64,000 nucleotides of DNA, taken from Spinellus fusiger. Its lineage: Eukaryota > Mucoromycota > Mucoromycetes > Mucorales > Phycomycetaceae. The position numbers and the translations under genes were made by a program. The stretch is taken from assembly GCA_025094145.1 (NCBI GenBank), contig JALLLS010000058.1:1-64000 (forward strand), written 5' to 3'. Shown in pieces: positions 62,272 through 64,000 of this stretch. The notes under the pieces were generated by a model. The model ran no database searches. It saw only the letters and a list, made by a program, of their open reading frames with translations, and was not told the DNA's origin. Each line of letters begins with the position of its first letter. Position 1 is the stretch's first letter.

Positions 62272-62698
62272 TTAACGGTACTAGGAAAAGAAAAAAGAAA
62301 AAAAGATGGATGAGGGACTGTTTCTTTGGTATTCTTTGTTTTTCTGTTTTTTTGCCATATTCTTTTTGTTTCTCTTTTGTAGTAGAGTCTCTAGTCTATT
62401 TACCTTGTGGAAACCAATGTCGTTGGCGTACTCACGGAAGCACTGACGACAGATGTTGAGGTTGTACTTGCGGATCAAACCAGCAGTGTGAGCGCAGACA
62501 CGGCTGAGTCATTTCATTCATTATTAGCACCAACAGACAAAAAATAATATTTCCACCAGGGTTCAAGGGAGGAGCCAAGCCACCCGAATCCACGGGTGTG
62601 ACTTTTCCTCTTTCCCCTGTCTCTTGGAATACCTACCATTGGCGGGCACCTTTGCAGCTTGAGCGAGGGTGAGCGTTCCATACATTTGCGTGGGCCAT
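62272..62698 (-). CDS. RPS29: 40S ribosomal protein S29 / uS14 (3 exons, last of 9 nt)
   Basis: Zinc-binding protein of the 40S head, 56 aa as in yeast. Exons: 62637..62698, 62404..62503, 62272..62280 (171 nt). Seen: [11 protein letters not shown], zinc ligands Cys21, Cys24, Cys39, Cys42 (CRVC...CRQC), [28 protein letters not shown]. The final exon is only TAC CGT TAA; it restores the conserved KYR end found in yeast Rps29, whereas reading into the intron would give HKVNRLET. The promoter side carries a long CT-rich tract on the coding strand. Confidence 0.95.
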
Positions 62699-63568
62699 TT
62701 TTTTTATAGTTGATGTCTCGACACGAACAAGGGAAGAAGAGAAAGAAGGAAGGAAGGAAAAAAAAAAAAGAAAAAAAAACCCTTCCTCCTCTCTGCACAG
62801 TCCATTGTCCCAATCCCCAATCATTCAAAGTCCGGCCCCTCTTTTGCTTCGAAAATTTTTATAATCGTGATGTCATCGAGGCCAGTCACTTTTGTCTTTT
62901 TGGGAGGCACAGATGGAAATAAAAGAGGGTATGTGTATTGGACTGTAAGATACAGTTCAATGTATTATTTAAATCCAAGCACTGCAGGAGACACTTGGAC
63001 TGTTAAATTCAGTGTGAGCTGTGTGAGCTGTTGAGTCTCTCAAGTGAAAGAACAATCCACCAATAAGAACGAGGAAGAGTAGCCAGTCCAGACGGGCTCA
63101 CTGAGCTATCCCACTAGATCCATAGGCTGTGAATTAACCACCTAAATGAATTCAGACGCATCGTGTTCTTAGTCATAGAGATTAGAAATATGACTCTATT
63201 CAATTCGCCTAAAAATAAAAAATAAAATAAAAAATCTATTCAATTCGCCTGTAAAAATGGGTCTCCTAGTCTGTCTCTCTCTTTGCCACGCCTCCCTATC
63301 GGAGTTCACAGTCTATTTCACATGGGCGCACTCTCCAAGACAAGTCACATCCAAGAACTGTAGTGGGTGCACCCTTGGATCCTATCTCCCCTTTCTTCTT
63401 CTTGTCTTTGCACATCTTTCACACCCACCCCACCTACATCCACGCCCCCATAGACTCTGATTGCTACTGTAGTATTCTGTAAGAACTGGTTCATCTCCAA
63501 CTCAACAGTTGTAGTCTGTATAACAGCAACAACAGGCATACCTGCACTTGTGTAGGCTGGCCAACAAA
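62699..63568. other. intergenic, divergent promoters of RPS29 and the copper-fist gene
   Basis: Poly-A/G tract at about 62735-62782, AAATAAA repeats at about 63210-63232, and a duplicated tctattcaattcgcct motif (about 63196-63210 and 63235-63250). No gene is seen. Confidence 0.5.
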
Positions 63569-64000
63569 ATGTACATTACGGGTGAGGACGGTGTCTTGAA
63601 GAAATTCGCCTGCTTAACATGTATCAAGGTAGACCCAAGAAATAAATACCTCTTCTTCCTTCCTTCCGTCTTTCGTCTTTCTTCCTAATGCAGTCACTCA
63701 TACTGCCACACTGTTCTTATCGCAGGGTCATCGGTCGTCTGGCTGTCTTCATACAGACCGTCATCTTATTGAGATTAAGAAAAAAGGCAGACCTGTATCA
63801 CAGTGTGCCAAGTGTAGAGAGCGTAGAAAGATAAACCAAGTCCATACCAAATGTATTTGTATAAAGCCATTAGGTAAATCTCTCTTTTTGTAGCCACAGC
63901 CCGTCCTTTTTGTTGTTGTTGTTGAATCCTGCTCTTCATTCTTTTCCATTCTCTCTTAGCTAGTTCCGTCACCACTAGTTGCAGTCAGTGCCATAACGCC
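63569..64000 (+). CDS. copper-fist transcription factor (3' end outside window)
   Basis: N-terminal part of an Ace1/Mac1/Cuf1-type copper-responsive regulator. Exons: 63569..63628, 63726..63873, 63960..>64000. Seen: a complete copper-fist domain, FACLTCIKGHRSSGCLHTDR (zinc ligands Cys-x2-Cys-x8-Cys-x-His), then IEIKKKGRPVSQCAKCRERR with the minor-groove-binding (R/K)GRP motif, and KCICIKPL. The third exon begins ASSVTTSCSQC, so the Cys-rich copper-sensing clusters lie beyond the window. Whether it activates uptake genes (Mac1/Cuf1) or detoxification genes (Ace1) cannot be decided here. Confidence 0.93.

Overview
The window is nuclear DNA of a filamentous fungus, most likely an early-diverging (Mucoromycota-type) lineage. 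It has AT-rich intergenic DNA full of simple repeats and compact genes with many short introns (about 35-130 nt, GT-AG with a few GC-AG). Fungus-specific genes include a Sho1 osmosensor, a Ypd1 phosphotransfer protein, a copper-fist regulator, a GATA factor and a 458-residue EF-1alpha. The lineage is inferred from an Umta/LaeA-like methyltransferase, a Fanzor (TnpB-like) relic and homeodomain-like transposase relics; no marker gene fixes the species. Exon joins were worked out by hand from splice sites and reading frame. For nearly all complete genes the joined length is an exact multiple of three and runs from ATG to stop.

Region 1 (1-15.1 kb) is a dense housekeeping block: YPD1 (5' end cut by the window), USE1, ARG8, a BLOC1S2-like gene, SUB1/PC4, HIS5, a long-chain acyl-CoA synthetase, a candidate isopentenyl phosphate kinase and EMC2. 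Region 2 (15-23.4 kb) holds a ~250-bp-arm inverted repeat, a PAS-kinase-type protein kinase and a PP2A B'' subunit with EF-hands.

Region 3 (23.8-47.5 kb) is the remarkable part. A ~10.7-kb segment is present twice in direct tandem, almost base-identical, followed by a third partial copy of its left-end repeat. The unit carries RFC5, an unrecognised Ser/Pro-rich protein, an Umta-type methyltransferase with one in-frame stop, transposase relics, and the 5' half of a dead USP7/Ubp15-type deubiquitinase. The 3' half of that deubiquitinase lies just left of the array, so the gene was first split by an insertion of about 4.75 kb. The ~1.2-kb repeat at the junction is a left/right chimera, as expected from unequal crossing-over between flanking repeats. 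A Fanzor C-terminal fragment abuts the array.

Region 4 (49.5-64 kb) returns to ordinary genes: a GATA factor, a secreted Ser/Thr-rich surface protein, a PRL-type phosphatase with a CAAX box, TEF1, an MFSD10-like transporter, SHO1, RPS29 and the 5' part of a copper-fist transcription factor. YPD1 and SHO1, at opposite ends, belong to the two input branches of the HOG osmosensing pathway.
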